Shown piece after piece: positions 29,799 through 39,362 of a stretch of DNA of 64,000 nt. Position numbers and translations under genes: made by a program. Positions within the stretch are counted from its first letter, which is position 1. Every line of letters begins with the position of its first letter. The notes beneath the pieces are model-generated. The model had not been told where the DNA came from. It was given only the letters and a program-made list of their open reading frames with translations, and ran no database searches. The DNA comes from Limobrevibacterium gyesilva (GTDB lineage: Bacteria; Pseudomonadota; Alphaproteobacteria; Acetobacterales; Acetobacteraceae): assembly GCF_025989185.1 (NCBI RefSeq), contig NZ_JAPDNT010000004.1, forward strand, positions 1-64,000, in the 5' to 3' direction.

Positions 29799-30320
29799 AT
29801 GCCGATCGCAACCAGCTTCCAGACCATCGGCCCCTACTGGGCGCTGATCGAGCACCCGGAGATGGCCGACCTGACCCGGTTCGGGGCGGCGGGCGAGAAC
29901 GTCGTGCTGTCGGGGCGCATGACCGACGGCGACGGTGCGCCGGTGGCGGACGCGGCCATCGAGCTCTGGCAGGCGAGCCCGGCTGCGTCCGAAACCTTCC
30001 CCGGCTGGGGCCGCTGCGCCTGCGACCGCGATGGCCGGTTCCGCTTCACCACGCTCAAGCCCGGGCCGCTGCCGGGGCCGGGGAACGCGCAGCAGGCGCC
30101 GCATGTCGCGCTCACGATCTTCGCCCGCGGCATCCTCACCCGGCTCGTCACCCGCGCCTATTTCGACGGCGAGCCGCTCAACGACGCCGATCCCATCCTG
30201 GGCCTGGTCGAGGATCCCGCCCGCCGCGCCACCCTGATCGCACGGCCGGACGGTCCCGGCGCGTGGCGCATCGACATCCGCCTGCAAGGCGAAAGCGAGA
30301 CCGTGTTCATGGAGTTCTGA
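29799..30320 (+). CDS. pcaG: Protocatechuate 3,4-dioxygenase alpha subunit
   Basis: This 173-residue subunit starts with SFQTIGPYWALIEHPEMADL, typical of PcaG, and has VADAAIELWQASPA and PHVALTIFARGILTRLVTRAYF. It lacks the iron ligands and shapes the active site with PcaH. It is somewhat shorter than the usual length of about 200 residues. It is followed by the BKACE gene with a 2-base gap, so the three genes are one operon. Confidence 0.95.
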   Translation: MPIATSFQTIGPYWALIEHPEMADLTRFGAAGENVVLSGRMTDGDGAPVADAAIELWQASPAASETFPGWGRCACDRDGRFRFTTLKPGPLPGPGNAQQAPHVALTIFARGILTRLVTRAYFDGEPLNDADPILGLVEDPARRATLIARPDGPGAWRIDIRLQGESETVFMEF

Positions 30321-30322
30321 CA

Positions 30323-31156
30323 ATGGCCGATCCGTGCATCATCTCGGTCGCGATCACCGGCTCGGTGCCGCGCAAGAAGGACAACCCTGCCGTGCCCATC
30401 TCGATCCCCGAGCAGGTCGAGAGTACGCACGCGGCCTACGCGGCCGGCGCGGCGCTGGTGCATGTCCATGTGCGCGACGAGAACGAGAACCCCTCCTCGG
30501 ACCCCGAACGGTTCGCGCGGCTGCAGGAGGGGATCCGCAAGCATTGCCCCGACATCATCATCCAGTTCTCCACCGGCGGCCGCGGCCGCGCCCTGGAGCA
30601 GCGGGGCAGCATGCTGCACCTGCGGCCGGACATGGCGTCCCTGGCCACGGGGTCGGTGAACTTCCCGACGATCGTCTACGAGAACCCGCCGGATTTCGTC
30701 CGCGCTCTGGCGAAGACGATGCTGGACAACGCCATCAAGCCGGAGATCGAGGTGTTCGACCTTGCGATGCTCTACAACACCGCCGACCTCGTCGCGCAGG
30801 GCCTGCTGGCGCCGGCGCCGCATCTGCAATTCGTCCTCGGCGTGAAGAATGCCCTGCCGGCGCGGCGCGAGATCCTGCAGTTCGAGGTCGAGCAGCTGCG
30901 CCAGGTGCTGCCGGACGCGACATGGACCGCAGCCGGCATCGGGCGGCATCAACTGGAGGTGAACCACTGGGCGCTGGAAATGGGGGGACACTGCCGCACC
31001 GGGCTGGAGGATAACATCCGCTGGGACAAGGCGACCCTGGCGCAGAGCAATGCCCAGCTGGTTGGCCGTGTCGCCGGGCTCTGCGCGCAGTATGGCCGGC
31101 CGGTCGCCACCGCGGCCCAGGCGCGCGCGATGCTGAAGCTCCGGCCGGCGGCTTGA
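30323..31156 (+). CDS. Beta-keto acid cleavage enzyme (BKACE, DUF849 family)
   Basis: This 277-residue TIM-barrel protein of the BKACE / 3-keto-5-aminohexanoate cleavage family has VAITGSVPRKKDNPAVP at the start, the metal-binding ALVHVHVRDENENPSSD near residue 46, FSTGGRGR, a VGVKNALPA-like segment and GGHCRTGLEDNIRW near the end. The family condenses a beta-keto acid with acetyl-CoA to give acetoacetate plus a CoA ester. Directly after pcaHG, an action on beta-ketoadipate (giving succinyl-CoA and acetoacetate) is plausible and would replace pcaIJ and pcaF. That substrate is an inference from context. Confidence 0.9.
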   Translation: MADPCIISVAITGSVPRKKDNPAVPISIPEQVESTHAAYAAGAALVHVHVRDENENPSSDPERFARLQEGIRKHCPDIIIQFSTGGRGRALEQRGSMLHLRPDMASLATGSVNFPTIVYENPPDFVRALAKTMLDNAIKPEIEVFDLAMLYNTADLVAQGLLAPAPHLQFVLGVKNALPARREILQFEVEQLRQVLPDATWTAAGIGRHQLEVNHWALEMGGHCRTGLEDNIRWDKATLAQSNAQLVGRVAGLCAQYGRPVATAAQARAMLKLRPAA

Positions 31157-31206
31157 GCCGTCGGCGTGAAGCCTTGGCCCAACCGTGATCGTGCAGGGAG
31201 AGCCTG

Positions 31207-32568
31207 ATGCCCGAAGCGTCCACGCCGGCGAGCAGCGCCGCCACCACCACCGCTCCCGCCTCCCTGCACCAGATCGTGGTGGTCGGTGGCGGTGCGGCGG
31301 GGCTGGAGCTTGTGACCCGGCTCGGCGACACCCTGGGCAGGCGCGGCCGTGCCCAGATCACCCTGGTCGAGCGGGCCCGGACCCATCTGTGGAAGCCGCT
31401 GCTGCATTCCGTGGCCGCCGGCAGCATGGACCCCGGCGAGCACGAGCTGAACTACCTCGCCCAGGCGCACTGGCATCATTTCCGGTACCGCCTGGGCGAA
31501 ATGATCGGACTGGACCGGCGCCGCAAGGAAGTGTGGGTGGCGGCCAGCCACGACGAAGAAGGGCGCGAGATCACCCCGGCCCGCAGCATCCCCTACGACA
31601 CGCTGGTGATCGCGGTCGGCAGCGTGACCAACGACTTCGGCACCAAGGGCGCCATCGAACACGCGGTGCCGCTGGAGACGCCGGAGCAGGCGGTGCGGTT
31701 CAACCATCGCCTGGTCAACGCCTGCATCCGCGCCCATTCCCAGCCCGGTGCGGTGCGGCCGGGGCAGCTTCATGTCGCGATCATCGGCGCCGGCGCGACC
31801 GGAACCGAGCTTGCCGCCGAGTTGCACCGGACCGCGCGGCAGGTGGTGGCGCACGGGCTCGACCGGGTGGACCCGGAGCGGGACATCCGCATCATCCTGA
31901 TCGAAGCGGCCGACCGCATCCTGCCCGCGCTGCCCGAGCGCATCGCGGATGCCACGGGCGTGCTGCTCAAGGATCTCGGCGTGGAGGTGCGCACCAGGGC
32001 GCGGGTCAGCGAAGTTCGCGCCGACGGCGTGTGCCTGGTCGACGGGGCGTTCATTCCCTCCGAGCTGGTGGTGTGGTCGGCCGGGGTGAAGGCGCCGGCG
32101 TTCCTGCAGGATCTGGACGGGCTGGAGACCAATCGCCTCAACCAGCTGGTGGTGACGCCGACCCTGCAATGCACCCGCGATCCCGACATCTTCGCCATCG
32201 GCGACTGCGCCGCCTGCCCGCGCGAGGGCCACACGACCCCAGTGCCGCCGCGCGCCCAGGCAGCGCACCAGCAGGCCAGCCATCTGCTCCGCCAGTTCCG
32301 GCGCCGCCTGCAGGGCGGGCCGCTTGAGCCGTTCCGCTACCGTGACTTCGGCTCGCTGGTTTCGCTGGGCGAATACAGCACGGTCGGCAGCCTGATGGGG
32401 TTCCTGGTCGGGCGGAGCATGTTCATCGAGGGCATGTTCGCGCGGCTGATGTACGAGTCGCTTTACAAGATGCACGAGCTGGCGCTGCACGGCGGCCGCA
32501 GGACCGTTTCCAGCACCCTGGCACGCGGCCTGTCGCGCCGCGGCGGGCCGCAGGTGAAGCTGCATTGA
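31207..32568 (+). CDS. ndh: Type II NADH:quinone oxidoreductase (NDH-2)
   Basis: This 453-residue flavoprotein has two Rossmann motifs: FAD at VVVGGGAAGLELVTRLG near residue 25 and NADH at AIIGAGATGTELAAEL near residue 195. It also has the quinone-side FAD motif DIFAIGDCAACP near residue 335, and a C-terminal amphipathic/hydrophobic part (FLVGRSMFIEGMFARLMYESLYKMHELALHG split over it) that anchors NDH-2 to the membrane. It oxidises NADH without proton pumping. It has its own 50-bp upstream gap after the pca operon. It could help reoxidise NADH made in aromatic catabolism. Confidence 0.92.
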   Translation: MPEASTPASSAATTTAPASLHQIVVVGGGAAGLELVTRLGDTLGRRGRAQITLVERARTHLWKPLLHSVAAGSMDPGEHELNYLAQAHWHHFRYRLGEMIGLDRRRKEVWVAASHDEEGREITPARSIPYDTLVIAVGSVTNDFGTKGAIEHAVPLETPEQAVRFNHRLVNACIRAHSQPGAVRPGQLHVAIIGAGATGTELAAELHRTARQVVAHGLDRVDPERDIRIILIEAADRILPALPERIADATGVLLKDLGVEVRTRARVSEVRADGVCLVDGAFIPSELVVWSAGVKAPAFLQDLDGLETNRLNQLVVTPTLQCTRDPDIFAIGDCAACPREGHTTPVPPRAQAAHQQASHLLRQFRRRLQGGPLEPFRYRDFGSLVSLGEYSTVGSLMGFLVGRSMFIEGMFARLMYESLYKMHELALHGGRRTVSSTLARGLSRRGGPQVKLH

Positions 32569-32688
32569 CCGCCATCGCATTGCCCGCGTGAGATCACCGT
32601 AAAGCGAGCAAAACCCGTGCCTTATGTGTCCGACCTGGGCTAGGGTGGATGCTATGCTGCACGCCAGACAAACCCAGGGAGGAACGAT

Positions 32689-33411
32689 ATGAGCAGGGTA
32701 GCCCTCGTCACCGGCGGCACGCGCGGCATCGGCGCGGAGATCAGCCGGGCGCTCAAAGAGGCCGGCCGCACCGTAATCGCCAGCTATGCCGGCAATGACG
32801 AGGCTGCGCGGGCGTTCAACGCCGAAACCGGCATCAAGGCAATGAAGTTCGATGCCGGCGATTTCGAGGCGTGCAAGGCGGCGATCGACCAGATCCATAA
32901 CGAGGTCGGCAAGATCGAGATCCTGGTGAACAACGCCGGCATCACCCGCGACGCCACCTTGACCCGCCTGACCCGGGATATGTGGGACGCGGTGATCGAC
33001 ACCAACCTCGGCTCCTGCTTCAACCTGTGCAAACTGACATTCGACGACATGCGCGAGGCCAAGTTCGGCCGCATCGTCAATATCGGCAGCATCAACGGCC
33101 AGGCCGGGCAGTACGGCCAGGTGAACTATGCCGCGGCCAAATCCGGGATTCACGGGTTCACCAAGGCGCTGGCGCAGGAGGGTGCCCGTTATGGCATCAC
33201 GGTGAACGCGATCGCGCCAGGCTATGTCGACACGGAAATGGTCCGCGCCGTGCCGGCCGACGTGCTGCAGAAGATCATCGCGCGCATCCCGATGGGCCGC
33301 CTGGGCCATGCCGACGACATCGCGCGCGGCGTGGTGTTCCTGACCGCCGATGATGCCGACTTCATCACCGGATCGACCGTATCGATCAACGGCGGGCAAC
33401 ATATGTACTGA
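32689..33411 (+). CDS. phaB: Acetoacetyl-CoA reductase (PhaB/FabG-type SDR)
   Basis: This 240-residue short-chain dehydrogenase has TGGTRGIGAEI, NNAGITRDATL, catalytic Ser (NIGSINGQAGQ), YGQVNYAAAKSG (YxxxK) and IAPGYVDTEMV. The sequence is of the PhaB kind that reduces acetoacetyl-CoA to 3-hydroxybutyryl-CoA for polyhydroxybutyrate. Acetoacetate from a BKACE reaction could feed this route. phaA and phaC are not in the window. The ATG has GGGAGGA upstream. The 120-bp leader holds a TATGCT that might be a -10, without a clear -35. Confidence 0.88.
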   Translation: MSRVALVTGGTRGIGAEISRALKEAGRTVIASYAGNDEAARAFNAETGIKAMKFDAGDFEACKAAIDQIHNEVGKIEILVNNAGITRDATLTRLTRDMWDAVIDTNLGSCFNLCKLTFDDMREAKFGRIVNIGSINGQAGQYGQVNYAAAKSGIHGFTKALAQEGARYGITVNAIAPGYVDTEMVRAVPADVLQKIIARIPMGRLGHADDIARGVVFLTADDADFITGSTVSINGGQHMY

Positions 33412-33429
33412 CGGACGGCGCCGCATCCG

Positions 33430-34266
33430 GTGAATTACGCAACGATCGCCGGTTGCGGCGCCATTGCGCTATGGGCCTTCCTCGCCCTGTTGTCCCGCGC
33501 CGCCGCCGCCATCCCGCCGCTGCAGCTTACCGCCATGGCCTTCACGGTCTCGGCGGTGCTCGGGCTTTCGGTGGTGGCCTGGCGCGGCCGGCTGGCGGCG
33601 TTGCGCCAGTCGCGGCGTGCCTGGGTGCATGGCGTGAGCGGGCTGTTCGGGTACCATGCGTTGTATTTCGCGGCTCTGGCCTGGGCGCCGCCGGCCGAGG
33701 CGAACCTGCTGAACTACCTGTGGCCGTTGCTGATCGTGCTGTTCTCCGGCCTGCTGCTGGGGATGCGGCTGTCGTTGCGGCATCTGTTCGGGGCGCTGCT
33801 CGGCGTGGGCGGCTGCGTGCTGCTGCTGGGCGGCGGCGCCGGCCTCTCCGCCGCGGCCGCTCCCGGATACGCGTTCGCGCTCGGGGCCGCGCTGGTCTGG
33901 GCGCTGTATTCTGTGCTGGCGCGCCGCTTCCAGGGCGTGCCGACCGATACGGTGGCGGGTTTCTGCGCCGTGACGGCCGTCCTGGCCGCCGCCGCCCATT
34001 TCACCGTCGAGGCAACGATATGGCCGGATGCCGGCGCGCTGGCGGCGGCGGTCGCGCTTGGCATCGGGCCGACGGGGGCCGCCTTCTTCCTGTGGGACAT
34101 CGGCATGAAGCGCGGCGACCCGCGCCTGCTGGGCACGCTCGCCTATGTCACCCCCGTTGCGTCCACGCTGCTGCTGTGCGCCGCCGGCTTCGCGCCGCTG
34201 ACAGGTGTCACCCTGGCGGCCGCGGCGCTGGTGGCAGCCGGCGGCCTTGTGGCGGCACGGGCCTGA
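33430..34266 (+). CDS. EamA/DMT family exporter (YddG-like)
   Basis: This 278-residue membrane protein has ten predicted helices in two EamA repeats. The segment APPAEANLLNYLWPLLIVLF is typical of the YddG aromatic amino-acid exporter group. In the second repeat, GPTGAAFFLWDIGMKRGDPRLLG is the matching motif. The GTG start lies 18 bases after phaB. The substrate is not known. The gene converges on amtB, sharing the terminator zone at 34266-34293. Confidence 0.82.
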   Translation: MNYATIAGCGAIALWAFLALLSRAAAAIPPLQLTAMAFTVSAVLGLSVVAWRGRLAALRQSRRAWVHGVSGLFGYHALYFAALAWAPPAEANLLNYLWPLLIVLFSGLLLGMRLSLRHLFGALLGVGGCVLLLGGGAGLSAAAAPGYAFALGAALVWALYSVLARRFQGVPTDTVAGFCAVTAVLAAAAHFTVEATIWPDAGALAAAVALGIGPTGAAFFLWDIGMKRGDPRLLGTLAYVTPVASTLLLCAAGFAPLTGVTLAAAALVAAGGLVAARA

Positions 34267-34293
34267 AACAAAAGGGCGCCCCACGCGGGACGC
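34266..34293 (-). terminator. Intrinsic terminator of the glnK-amtB operon
   Basis: Read on the minus strand, GCGTCCC-GCGT-GGGGCGC forms a 7-bp stem and is followed by CCTTTTGTTT. It lies about 25 bases after the amtB stop, and its T-rich tail runs into the end of the convergent exporter gene. It is the only clear U-tract terminator in the window. Confidence 0.75.
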
Positions 34294-34318
34294 TCCTTCG
34301 CCGCGACGGCCGGGATAA

Positions 34319-35656
34319 TCAGCCCAGCCGCTCGCCGTGCAGTACCACGTCCAGGCCTTCGCGCTCCTCTTCCTCGGTGACGCGCAGCCCCACCACGACG
34401 TCGACGACCTTGAGAATGATGAAGGTGACGGCACCCGACCACACCAGCGTGGCCACCACCGCCACGGCCTGGTGGCCGAGCTGGGTGAGGCCGCCGACAT
34501 AGATGCCGTCAGGGTGGTCCTTGTCGGCCGACAGCGGGCCATAGGCGAACACGCCGGTCAGCAGCGCGCCGATCATGCCGCCCACGCCGTGCACGCCGAA
34601 GGCGTCCAGGCTGTCGTCATAGCCGAGCATGTGCTTCAGGCCGGTGGCCGCCCAGAAGCACAGCACGCCGGCGACGATGCCGATGATCAGCGCCGGGCCG
34701 GGCAGCACGAAGCCGGACGCGGGGGTGATCGCGACCAGGCCCGCGACGGCGCCGGAAATGGCGCCCAGCACGCTTGGCTTGCCCTTCGCTGCCCACTCCG
34801 CGAACGTCCAGGCCAGGGCCGCCGCGGCGGTGGCGATCTGCGTCGCGGCCATGGCCATGCCGGCCCGCCCGCCGGCCGACAGGGCGGAGCCGGCGTTGAA
34901 CCCGAACCAGCCCACCCACAGCAGCGAGGCGCCGACCACGGCCAGCCCCAGGTTGTACGGCGCCATGTTGTCGTGGCCGTAGCCCAGGCGCTTGCCCATC
35001 ACCAGCGCGCAGACGAGGCCCGCGACGCCGGCGTTGATGTGCACCACGGTGCCGCCCGCGAAGTCCGCGGCGCCCAGCCCGTTCAGCCAGCCGGTGGGGG
35101 CCCAGACCCAGTGCGCGATCGGGCTGTAGACCAGCAGCGACCAGAGAATCATGAAGACGACCAGGGCCGGGAACTTCATCCGGTCGGCGAACGCGCCGGC
35201 GATCAGGGCCGGGGTGATGATGGCGAACGTCATCTGGAACATCATGAACACGGTCTCGGGGATCGTGTTCGTCACCGCTGCATCGGTGCCCGCGCCGATG
35301 ACGAAGGGCTTGTCCCAGGTCTCGCCGAGCCCATTGAGGAAGAACCGGGAGAGGTCACCGACATAGGCGCCGCCGTTGGTGAAGGCGAGGCTGTAGCCGG
35401 CGATCATCCAGACCACCGTGACCAGGCAGCAGATGATGAAGGACTGCATCATGGTCGCGAGCACGTTCTTCTTGCGCACCATGCCGGCATAGAACAGCGC
35501 CAGGCCCGGAACGGTCATCATCAGCACCAGCGCGGTGCTGGTGAGCATCCAGGCGGTGTCGCCGGAATCGACCTTGGGCGCCTCGTTTGCCCAGGCGGGG
35601 ACGGCAACCAGCAGGGGAAGCAGCGCCGCCAGGGCGCGCCGCAGGATCGTCGTCAT
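34319..35656 (-). CDS. amtB: Ammonium transporter AmtB
   Basis: This 445-residue protein has a cleavable signal (LLPLLVAVPAWA/NEAP) and eleven helices. Key points are DTAWMLTSTALVLMMTVPGLALFYAGMVRKKN (in parts), the first twin-His in AGGTVVHINAGVAG, the second in FGVHGVGGMIGALL and the Asp in GLGAADFAGG. It conducts ammonium and is blocked by deuridylylated GlnK. It follows glnK by 26 bases, the classical glnK-amtB order. Confidence 0.97.
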   Translation of the reverse strand: MTTILRRALAALLPLLVAVPAWANEAPKVDSGDTAWMLTSTALVLMMTVPGLALFYAGMVRKKNVLATMMQSFIICCLVTVVWMIAGYSLAFTNGGAYVGDLSRFFLNGLGETWDKPFVIGAGTDAAVTNTIPETVFMMFQMTFAIITPALIAGAFADRMKFPALVVFMILWSLLVYSPIAHWVWAPTGWLNGLGAADFAGGTVVHINAGVAGLVCALVMGKRLGYGHDNMAPYNLGLAVVGASLLWVGWFGFNAGSALSAGGRAGMAMAATQIATAAAALAWTFAEWAAKGKPSVLGAISGAVAGLVAITPASGFVLPGPALIIGIVAGVLCFWAATGLKHMLGYDDSLDAFGVHGVGGMIGALLTGVFAYGPLSADKDHPDGIYVGGLTQLGHQAVAVVATLVWSGAVTFIILKVVDVVVGLRVTEEEEREGLDVVLHGERLG

Positions 35657-35682
35657 GGGTGTGGGATTCCTCGTTGCCCGGG

Positions 35683-36075
<393 letters not shown>

Positions 36076-36083
36076 TTACCCCT

Positions 36084-36100
36084 AACAAGAACCGTGCCGC
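36084..36100 (-). promoter_or_regulatory. Sigma-54 (-24/-12) promoter candidate for glnK-amtB
   Basis: On the minus strand the sequence reads GCGGCACG-GTTC-TTGTT. Against the consensus YTGGCACG-N4-TTGCW, the GGCACG block, the spacing and TTG match. The T of TGG and the C of TTGC do not. It is 63 bases from the glnK ATG. Confidence 0.6.
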
Positions 36101-36189
36101 GGCGGATTCGGCTGCCCGGGGGCTATGCAGGGCCGGGTCCTGCTGGCAAATCTGCCCAAAGCGTGAGCAATGGGTGGCACGAAACAGGA

Positions 36190-37425
36190 ATGAGCATGTC
36201 CGGAACGGCAGGCGGCACGACGATCAGTGTGGATGTGTGCGTGGTGGGCGCCGGGCCGGTGGGCGGCACCCTGGCCTGCCGGCTGGCGGCGGCCGGGGTG
36301 GCCACCGCCATCGTCGACCGTGCCGCCCTGCCGCCGATGGAGCATCCGGATTTCGACGGCCGTGCCTACGCCATCGCCGCCGGCTCGCGCGGGGTGATCG
36401 AGGCGGCTGGGCTGTGGGACCGCCTGCCGTTCACGCCGGGCCCGATCCTGGACATCCGGGTGTCGGACGGGAAGCTGGGCCGCCCCGCCTCGCCGCTGTT
36501 CCTGCATTTCGACAGCCGCGACGCCGGCGATGCGCCGTTCGGATGGATGGTGGAGGCGCGCAGCCTGCGCATGGCGCTGAATGCGCGGCTGAACGATTTG
36601 CAGGCGCTGTCCGTGCACGCGCCGGCCGAGGCGCGGGTGGAGCGTCATGCCGAGGGCGCCATCGTGCAGATCGCCGGGGGCCCCGCCATCAAGGCCCGGC
36701 TGGTGGTGGCCGCGGAGGGCCGCAACAGCAGGCTGCGCGCCGAGGCCGGCATCCCCGTGACCCACTTGCCATACCGCCAGACCGGCATCGTCTGCGCCAT
36801 CGCCCATGCCCTCCCGCATCACGGCACCGCGGTGGAGCATTTCCTGCCGGCCGGGCCGTTCGCCCTGCTGCCGATGGCGGGAACCGAAGGGGCGCCGAAC
36901 CTGTCCGCCATCGTCTGGACCGAGCGCACCGCCCAGGCCGAGCGGATCATGCGGCTGGACGAGGCGGCCTTCACCCGCGAGCTCGGCCGCCGCCTGGGCG
37001 ATCATCTTGGCGCGATCCGCCTGCTGGGGCGGCGCTGGAGCTATCCGCTGTCGGCGATGGTGGTGCATCGCTACACCGACACGCGGCTGGCGCTGGTGGG
37101 CGACGCCGCGCACGGCATCCACCCGATCGCCGGCCAGGGCCTGAACCTGGGGTTCCGCGATATCGGCTGCCTGTCCGGACTGGTGATCGCGGCGGTGGCG
37201 GCGGGGGACGATCCCGGCGCGCCCGAGCTGCTGCGCCGCTACCAGGCGCAGCGGCGGCCGGACAACATGATGATGCTGGCGGCCACCGACGCGCTGGATC
37301 GCCTGTTCAGCAGCGACAACCCCGCCCTGCGCCTGGTCCGCGACCTCGGCATCGCCGGCGTGCACCGGATCCCGCCGCTGAAGCGCCTGTTCATGCGCCA
37401 GGCCATGGGGGCCCTGACGGCCTAG
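36190..37425 (+). CDS. UbiH/UbiF/VisC-type FAD-dependent hydroxylase
   Basis: This 411-residue class A flavin monooxygenase of the ubiquinone-biosynthesis family has FAD motif CVVGAGPVGGTLACRL near residue 15, DFDGRAYAIAAGSRGVIEAAGLW typical of UbiH (in parts), a middle VVAAEGRNSRLR and GDAAHGIHPIAGQGLNLGFRD near residue 305. It most likely hydroxylates the ubiquinone ring (C-5, C-6 or C-1). Which position cannot be decided. The start is ATG at 36190 or 36196. It is divergent from glnK across 168 bases. Confidence 0.88.
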   Translation: MSMSGTAGGTTISVDVCVVGAGPVGGTLACRLAAAGVATAIVDRAALPPMEHPDFDGRAYAIAAGSRGVIEAAGLWDRLPFTPGPILDIRVSDGKLGRPASPLFLHFDSRDAGDAPFGWMVEARSLRMALNARLNDLQALSVHAPAEARVERHAEGAIVQIAGGPAIKARLVVAAEGRNSRLRAEAGIPVTHLPYRQTGIVCAIAHALPHHGTAVEHFLPAGPFALLPMAGTEGAPNLSAIVWTERTAQAERIMRLDEAAFTRELGRRLGDHLGAIRLLGRRWSYPLSAMVVHRYTDTRLALVGDAAHGIHPIAGQGLNLGFRDIGCLSGLVIAAVAAGDDPGAPELLRRYQAQRRPDNMMMLAATDALDRLFSSDNPALRLVRDLGIAGVHRIPPLKRLFMRQAMGALTA

Positions 37426-37450
37426 CCGCCGTTCGGCTATTGAAGCCGCA

Positions 37451-39289
37451 ATGTACCGCGCCCCGCGAATCGATCCGGACGAGCGGCGCCGGATCACGGC
37501 GCCCGTGCGGCCGCGCCCGCCGGCGCGTCCGGCGCCCGCACGTTCGCGGCGGCGGTGGTGGCTGCTGAAATGGACGATCATCCTCACCGTCTGGGGTGCG
37601 ATCGCCGGCGGGCTGGGGCTGTTGTGGTTCGCCTGGGACCTGCCGCGGCCGGAGGCGGCGCTGGACGCGGCGCGCCGGCCCAGCCTGACGCTGGAGGACC
37701 GATCCGGCCAGATCTTCGCCACGTTCGGCGATGTCGTGGGCGATCCGCTGCGGCTGTCCGACCTGCCGCCCTATCTGCCGGCGGCCGCCGTCTCGGTGGA
37801 GGACCGGCGCTTCTGGTCGCATGCCGGGCTCGACCTGATCGGCATCGCGCGGGCCGGCTTCGTGAACCTGCGGGCCGGGCGGGTGGTGCAGGGCGGGTCC
37901 ACCATCACCCAGCAGGTGGCCAAGAACCTGTTCCTGACCAATGCGCGCACCTTCCGCCGCAAGGTCCAGGAAGTGTTGTTGACGCTGTGGCTGGAGCGGC
38001 ATTTCACCAAGCAGGAGATCCTGGAGATCTGGCTGAACCGCGTCTATCTGGGCTCCGGCGCCTGGGGGGTCGATGCGGCGGCGAAGCTGTATTTCGGCGT
38101 GTCGGCCCGGCGCGTGACGCTGTGGCAGGCAGCGGTGATCGCCGGCCTGCCGCGCGCACCCAGCCGGTTCTCGCCGCGCGTCGACCCGGCCGCCGCTGCG
38201 GCGCGGGGGCGCGAGGTGCTGGCGGCGATGGCCGAGACCGGCGCGATCACGCAGGAGCAGGCGCAGGCGGCGTCGGCGCAGATCGCCTTCCCCACGCGCC
38301 CGGGCACGGCGGCGGGCTGGTTCTCCGACTGGGCCTCGGAGAAGGCCGAGGCGCTGATGACTCCCGGCGCCGATGCGGTGCTGCGCACCACGCTCGATCT
38401 GCGCATGCAGACGGTGGTGGAGACGAAGCTGGCGGCGATCCTGGACGGGCCGGGGGCGGCGGTGAACGCGGGGCAGGCAGCGGTGGTGGTGCTGGAGGCC
38501 GCCACCGGCGCGGTGCGGGCCATGGCCGGGGGCCGCGACTACCGCGCCAGCCCGTTCAACCGCGCCGTGCTGGCGCGCCGGCAGCCGGGGTCGAGCTTCA
38601 AGCCCTTCGTCTGGCTCGCGGCGCTGGAGAAAGGCGCGCGGCCGGACGACATCGTGCTGGACGCGCCGATCCGCATCGGCACCTGGAGCCCGTCCAATTT
38701 CGAAGGCCGGTTCCGCGGCGAGATCACGCTGGAGGAGGCGCTGGCGCACTCCGTCAACACCGCCTCGGTGCGGCTGCTGCTGCAGGTGGGCGGGCCGCGC
38801 GTGGTGGCCGAGGTGGCGCGGCGGCTGGGCATCACCGACCAGTTGCCGGCCAACGCCTCCCTGGCGCTGGGTACCGGCGAGGTAGGACTGCTGGAGCTGG
38901 CCGGCGCCTATGCCAGCTTCTTCAATGGCGGGATGCTGGTGAAGCCGACCGGGCTGGAGGCCGTCCAGGTCGAGGGCAAGCCGCTGCCGTTGCCGCGGCC
39001 GGCGCCGACCCGCGTGGTGGACCCCGATCTGGCGGCGATGATGGTGCGCATGATGGCGGCGGTGGTGTCGCGCGGCAGCGGCACCGCGGCCGCCCTGCCG
39101 GGGCGGCTCGTCGCCGGCAAGACCGGCACCACCCAGGACTACCGCGATGCCTGGTTCGTCGGGTCGACCGGCGGGCTGGTGATCGGGGTGTGGATGGGCA
39201 ACGACGACAACAAGCCGATGAAGGACGTGGTCGGCGGCAGCCTGCCGGCGCGGCTGTTCCACGACATCGCCCAGGAGATCGTGCGGTGA
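37451..39289 (+). CDS. Bifunctional penicillin-binding protein 1A family
   Basis: This 612-residue protein has a basic cytoplasmic tail (residues 1-35), one transmembrane helix (about 38-60), a GT51 transglycosylase domain (VEDRRFWSHAG near 117, GGSTITQQVAKNLFL near 150, KQEILEIWLNRVYLG) and a transpeptidase domain with SSFK (in RQPGSSFKPFV near 380), SVN (AHSVNTAS) and KTGT (AGKTGTTQDYRDAWF). It polymerises and cross-links peptidoglycan. It is shorter than E. coli PBP1A because the inserted OB-like domain is missing. It starts 25 bases after the UbiH-like gene. Confidence 0.93.
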   Translation: MYRAPRIDPDERRRITAPVRPRPPARPAPARSRRRWWLLKWTIILTVWGAIAGGLGLLWFAWDLPRPEAALDAARRPSLTLEDRSGQIFATFGDVVGDPLRLSDLPPYLPAAAVSVEDRRFWSHAGLDLIGIARAGFVNLRAGRVVQGGSTITQQVAKNLFLTNARTFRRKVQEVLLTLWLERHFTKQEILEIWLNRVYLGSGAWGVDAAAKLYFGVSARRVTLWQAAVIAGLPRAPSRFSPRVDPAAAAARGREVLAAMAETGAITQEQAQAASAQIAFPTRPGTAAGWFSDWASEKAEALMTPGADAVLRTTLDLRMQTVVETKLAAILDGPGAAVNAGQAAVVVLEAATGAVRAMAGGRDYRASPFNRAVLARRQPGSSFKPFVWLAALEKGARPDDIVLDAPIRIGTWSPSNFEGRFRGEITLEEALAHSVNTASVRLLLQVGGPRVVAEVARRLGITDQLPANASLALGTGEVGLLELAGAYASFFNGGMLVKPTGLEAVQVEGKPLPLPRPAPTRVVDPDLAAMMVRMMAAVVSRGSGTAAALPGRLVAGKTGTTQDYRDAWFVGSTGGLVIGVWMGNDDNKPMKDVVGGSLPARLFHDIAQEIVR

Positions 39290-39362
39290 CGGCCGGGCGC
39301 TGACGATTCGCCCTGGACGGAGGAGCGGTTCTGCCGCCCAATCCGCGTGGGAGGGACCGAGC

